Assembly (NCBI GenBank): GCA_038116915.1
Contig: JAYOEU010000095.1
Span: 1-16,378 of the forward strand
Reading direction: 5' to 3'
From: JADHLJ01 sp038116915
GTDB lineage: Bacteria; Pseudomonadota; Alphaproteobacteria; Thalassobaculales; Thalassobaculaceae
Length of the DNA stretch: 16,378 bases
The notes under the pieces were generated by a model that saw nothing but the letters and a program-made list of their open reading frames with translations, had not been told where the DNA came from and made no database searches. This document shows positions 14,977 to 16,378 of the stretch, piece after piece; position 1 is the stretch's first letter, and every line of letters starts with the position of its first letter. The position numbers were made by a program, and so were the translations under genes.

Positions 14977-15832
14977 CGGCGAAGGTCCGTTTGCATCTGA
15001 GGAAGACATAGAAGCCGACCCAGGCGACGATGAACGCCACCGCCGCATAGACCGCAAGCACCGGCCAATCCGGCGGCGCACCATCCAGCAAAACCCGGCG
15101 CAGCTCCTGTATCGGCACGGTCAGCGGATTGAGATAGGCAACCGCCCTTATTTTCGCGGGCAAGGTCTCGATCTTGTAGAAAACCGGCCCGAGGAAAAGC
15201 AGGACCGTCGCCATCAGCCCGGTCACGTGCCCGATGTCGCGCAGGAACACGCCGATCGCGCCCAGGAACCACGCGACGCCCGCCATCAGGATCACGAACG
15301 GCAGCAGCACCAGCGGCGCGAGGACCGCCGTCACCGGAAGCGAGGCCGATGTCGCCACATGCACGAACAGCAGAACCAGCAGACCGATCGTGGTGGTGGT
15401 CGCCGCGCTGACCACGGCCGCCAGCGGCAACAGCTCGGTCGGGAGCACGAATTTCTTGACCAGATTCGGGCTGCTCAACACCACGTTCGGTGTCCGGGTG
15501 ATCACCTCGGCGAGAAAGCCGTGCAGGACAAGGCCGGCGAACAGGAACTTGGCGAACGCCGTCAGATCCGTCGTCGCATCGATCTTCACCGCCTTGGGCG
15601 AGAACATGGTTCCGAACACGAAGGTGAAGACCGCCAGCATCAGCAACGGGGTCAGCACCGCCCAGAACAGCCCGGCCAGCGAGCCGGTATATTTGGTCGC
15701 CACCTCGCGGCCGACCATGCGAACCAGCAGCAGCGGGTTCCGCCAGATCACCAAATACGGTCCGAAGGCACATCCGAGGAAGGACGGCGCCTTGACCGCG
15801 GCTGCATTCACTGTGACGGGCGGAACTGGCAT
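14966..15832 (-). CDS. wzm: Polysaccharide ABC-2 type transporter permease
   Basis: A 288-residue integral membrane protein of the Wzm/KpsM/TagG class. Seen: a short amphipathic N-terminus with LLLVRMVGREVATKYTGSLAG around 34-54, the conserved cytoplasmic run before the first helix; then about six hydrophobic segments near 52-77, 95-112, 134-160, 166-197, 203-219 and 257-279; and a LNPLTVPIQELRR stretch at 234-246, which matches the family's conserved loop before the last helix. Role: forms the inner-membrane channel that, with Wzt, exports an undecaprenyl-linked (or lipid-linked) polysaccharide. It heads unit 1. There is no Shine-Dalgarno site upstream and a TATAAT element lies 8 nt before the ATG, so the mRNA may be leaderless. 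No better start with a ribosome site is seen downstream. Confidence 0.93.
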   Translation of the reverse strand: MPVPPVTVNAAAVKAPSFLGCAFGPYLVIWRNPLLLVRMVGREVATKYTGSLAGLFWAVLTPLLMLAVFTFVFGTMFSPKAVKIDATTDLTAFAKFLFAGLVLHGFLAEVITRTPNVVLSSPNLVKKFVLPTELLPLAAVVSAATTTTIGLLVLLFVHVATSASLPVTAVLAPLVLLPFVILMAGVAWFLGAIGVFLRDIGHVTGLMATVLLFLGPVFYKIETLPAKIRAVAYLNPLTVPIQELRRVLLDGAPPDWPVLAVYAAVAFIVAWVGFYVFLRCKRTFADVI

Positions 15833-15840
15833 GGCCGATG

Positions 15841-15849
15841 ATTATAGCA
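15841..15849 (-). promoter_or_regulatory. Extended -10 promoter for unit 1, almost abutting the wzm start
   Basis: On the minus strand TG-C-TATAAT reads from 15849 to 15841, a perfect extended -10 element. Only 8 nt (CATCGGCC) separate it from the ATG at 15830-15832, so a start at the normal distance falls within 0-2 nt of the initiation codon. An AT-rich patch lies just upstream (about 15861-15880). No convincing -35 is present. Confidence 0.55.
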
Positions 15850-15899
15850 GTTCGCTGGGGATTAATAATGAAGAATGGCGATGGCGGTTTGAAATCGCG

Positions 15900-15975
15900 T
15901 GGTGAGCGCGACAGGATTCGAACCTGTGACCGGCTGATTAAAAGTCAGCTGCTCTACCGACTGAGCTACGCGCCC
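15900..15975 (-). tRNA. tRNA-Lys (anticodon UUU), CCA encoded
   Basis: A complete cloverleaf reads on the minus strand from 15975 to 15903, with CCA at 15902-15900. Seen: acceptor GGGCGCG paired with CGCGCTC (one G-U); D stem GCTC/GAGC with loop AGTCGGTA; anticodon stem GCTGA/TCAGC with loop CTTTTAA, giving anticodon TTT; a 5-nt variable loop CGGTC; T stem ACAGG/CCTGT with loop TTCGAAT; discriminator A. Body length is 73 nt plus CCA. It reads AAA and AAG lysine codons. It lies 68 bp upstream of wzm on the same strand with no clear terminator between, and the nitronate monooxygenase remnant lies behind it. Its own promoter is at 15987-16015. No second copy of its 3' end is seen in the window, so there is no direct evidence for use as an integration site here. 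Confidence 0.97.
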
Positions 15976-15986
15976 ACGCGCGGCGG

Positions 15987-16015
15987 AACCTAGGGAATCC
16001 GAACCGGCCGGTCAA
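15987..16015 (-). promoter_or_regulatory. Promoter of the tRNA-Lys gene
   Basis: On the minus strand TTGACC (16015-16010) is followed after exactly 17 bp by TAGGTT (15992-15987). The tRNA 5' end lies 11 nt further on, giving a precursor leader of only about 4 nt. The -35 and spacing are good; the -10 is weak but acceptable in a high-GC genome. Confidence 0.6.
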
Positions 16016-16059
16016 CCTCGACAATCATGGAGGCGGGCGGGGGCGCGGCGGGCCGGCGG

Positions 16060-16195
16060 CTAGGCCGGACGGCTGATTTGCCCCAGCACCGCGCGGGCCT
16101 CGGACATGATCTCGTCCGCTGGCCTGACAGATCGGATAGCCGATGCCGAGCAATTTGCAGATCGGATTGTCATCGAGAGCGCCAAAGCGTGCCAT
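16060..16195 (-). pseudogene. Nitronate monooxygenase / FabK-like gene remnant with a large internal deletion
   Basis: On the minus strand an ATG at 16193-16195, with GGAGA 6 nt before it, opens MARFGALDDNPICKLLGIGY followed by PICQA. The NPICKLLGI-YPICQ pattern is the usual N-terminus of nitronate monooxygenase and enoyl-reductase-II (FabK) flavoproteins. After about 25 codons the frame is lost. A +1-shifted frame then reads PADEIMSEARAVLGQISRPA and stops at 16060-16062; that resembles the C-terminal helix of the same family (an EI-x-x-EA-x-x-VL pattern). The intact family is about 320-380 residues, so roughly 300 codons are missing, and the 136-nt span is not a multiple of three. The join is near 16114-16126. 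What remains cannot encode an enzyme. The N-terminal match is the stronger half of the evidence; the C-terminal match is short. Confidence 0.55.
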
Positions 16196-16378
16196 CGCCG
16201 GTCTCCGCGAGCATCGAAGCCGGCGGGAGCCTGCCCAGCGCGTTCCCACCCGGCAAGACGGGGTGATTGACAGGATCCTCGGGACAGAATAATGGACAGA
16301 AGTGTCTAGAGATGTTCCGACTCCTGGAATTGGAAGCGAAATGCCGGTTGAAGGCGAGAACGAGGGCCGTCGCGGCGG
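16196..16378. other. Right-edge segment without a recognised gene
   Basis: A 183-bp stretch, less GC-rich than the genes at 16262-16320. It has direct repeats GGACAGAA at 16282-16289 and 16294-16301, another GACAG at 16269-16273, and GACA-4-TGTC at 16295-16306. On the plus strand TTGACA (16267-16272) and AATAAT (16288-16293) are only 15 bp apart, a poor promoter. A plus-strand ATG at 16341 with GGAAG 4 nt before it is open to the edge (MPVEGENEGRRG). A minus-strand frame entering from the edge stops at 16306-16308 (ending QPAFRFQFQESEHL). I cannot tell which, if either, is coding. It could also be the end of a mobile element. Confidence 0.35.
16202..16206 (-). promoter_or_regulatory. Shine-Dalgarno site before the nitronate monooxygenase remnant
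   Basis: GGAGA on the minus strand, 6 nt before the ATG at 16193-16195. Its good placement suggests the remnant keeps the true start of a once-working gene. Confidence 0.45.

Noticed and set aside
14937..15773. Minus-strand open frame of 278 codons overlapping wzm in another frame
   Set aside because: The wzm frame has ordered hydrophobic segments and family motifs; this frame is Gly/Arg-rich with none.
15833..15899. Terminator between the tRNA-Lys and wzm
   Set aside because: No stable hairpin followed by a T run on the minus strand; only AT-rich promoter-like sequence is present.
16027..16266. Plus-strand open frame of 79 codons opposite the nitronate monooxygenase remnant
   Set aside because: No ribosome site or family features were seen; the minus strand carries recognisable family ends and a good ribosome site.
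1..16378. CRISPR array, tandem repeats, or an intact insertion sequence
   Set aside because: No regularly spaced repeats, no transposase or integrase gene, and no paired terminal repeats were seen on either strand.

Overview
This window is a high-GC stretch from what looks like an alphaproteobacterium, possibly Rhodospirillales. That placement is an inference from base composition, dense head-to-tail gene packing and gene content; no marker gene fixes the taxon. Every protein gene I accept lies on the minus strand, so the text below runs from high to low coordinates, in the direction of transcription.

Right edge (16378-15900): an edge segment with no recognised gene; a 136-bp remnant of a nitronate monooxygenase/FabK-like gene in which the first ~25 codons are joined out of frame to the last ~18; then an intact tRNA-Lys(UUU) with encoded CCA and its own promoter.

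Unit 1 (15832-11083): five genes with overlapping ends, led by an extended -10 promoter only 8 nt from the first start codon. They encode a Wzm-type ABC-2 permease, a Wzt-type ATPase with a C-terminal glycan-recognition-like domain, two sulfotransferases and a TylF-like O-methyltransferase. Unit 2 (10979-7970): two GT2 glycosyltransferases and an NAD-dependent sugar epimerase/dehydratase. Unit 3 (7861 to beyond position 1): a small protein with a GT9-like C-terminal part, a GT9-like protein with a coiled-coil tail, a GT8-like glycosyltransferase, a GT4 glycosyltransferase, and then hyuA and the start of hyuB, an ATP-dependent hydantoinase/oxoprolinase pair with no obvious glycan role. Units 1, 2 and 3 are separated by gaps of only 103 and 108 bp.

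Units 1-3 (without hyuAB) read as an ABC-transporter-dependent surface polysaccharide locus (O-antigen, capsule or exopolysaccharide). Glycosyltransferases build a chain in the cytoplasm, sulfotransferases and a methyltransferase decorate it, and Wzm/Wzt export it. The most interesting idea is that a sulfate or methyl cap is the export signal read by the Wzt C-terminal domain. No initiating phosphoglycosyltransferase, Wzx/Wzy, chain-length regulator, ligase or PAPS-synthesis gene is present, so these must lie elsewhere.
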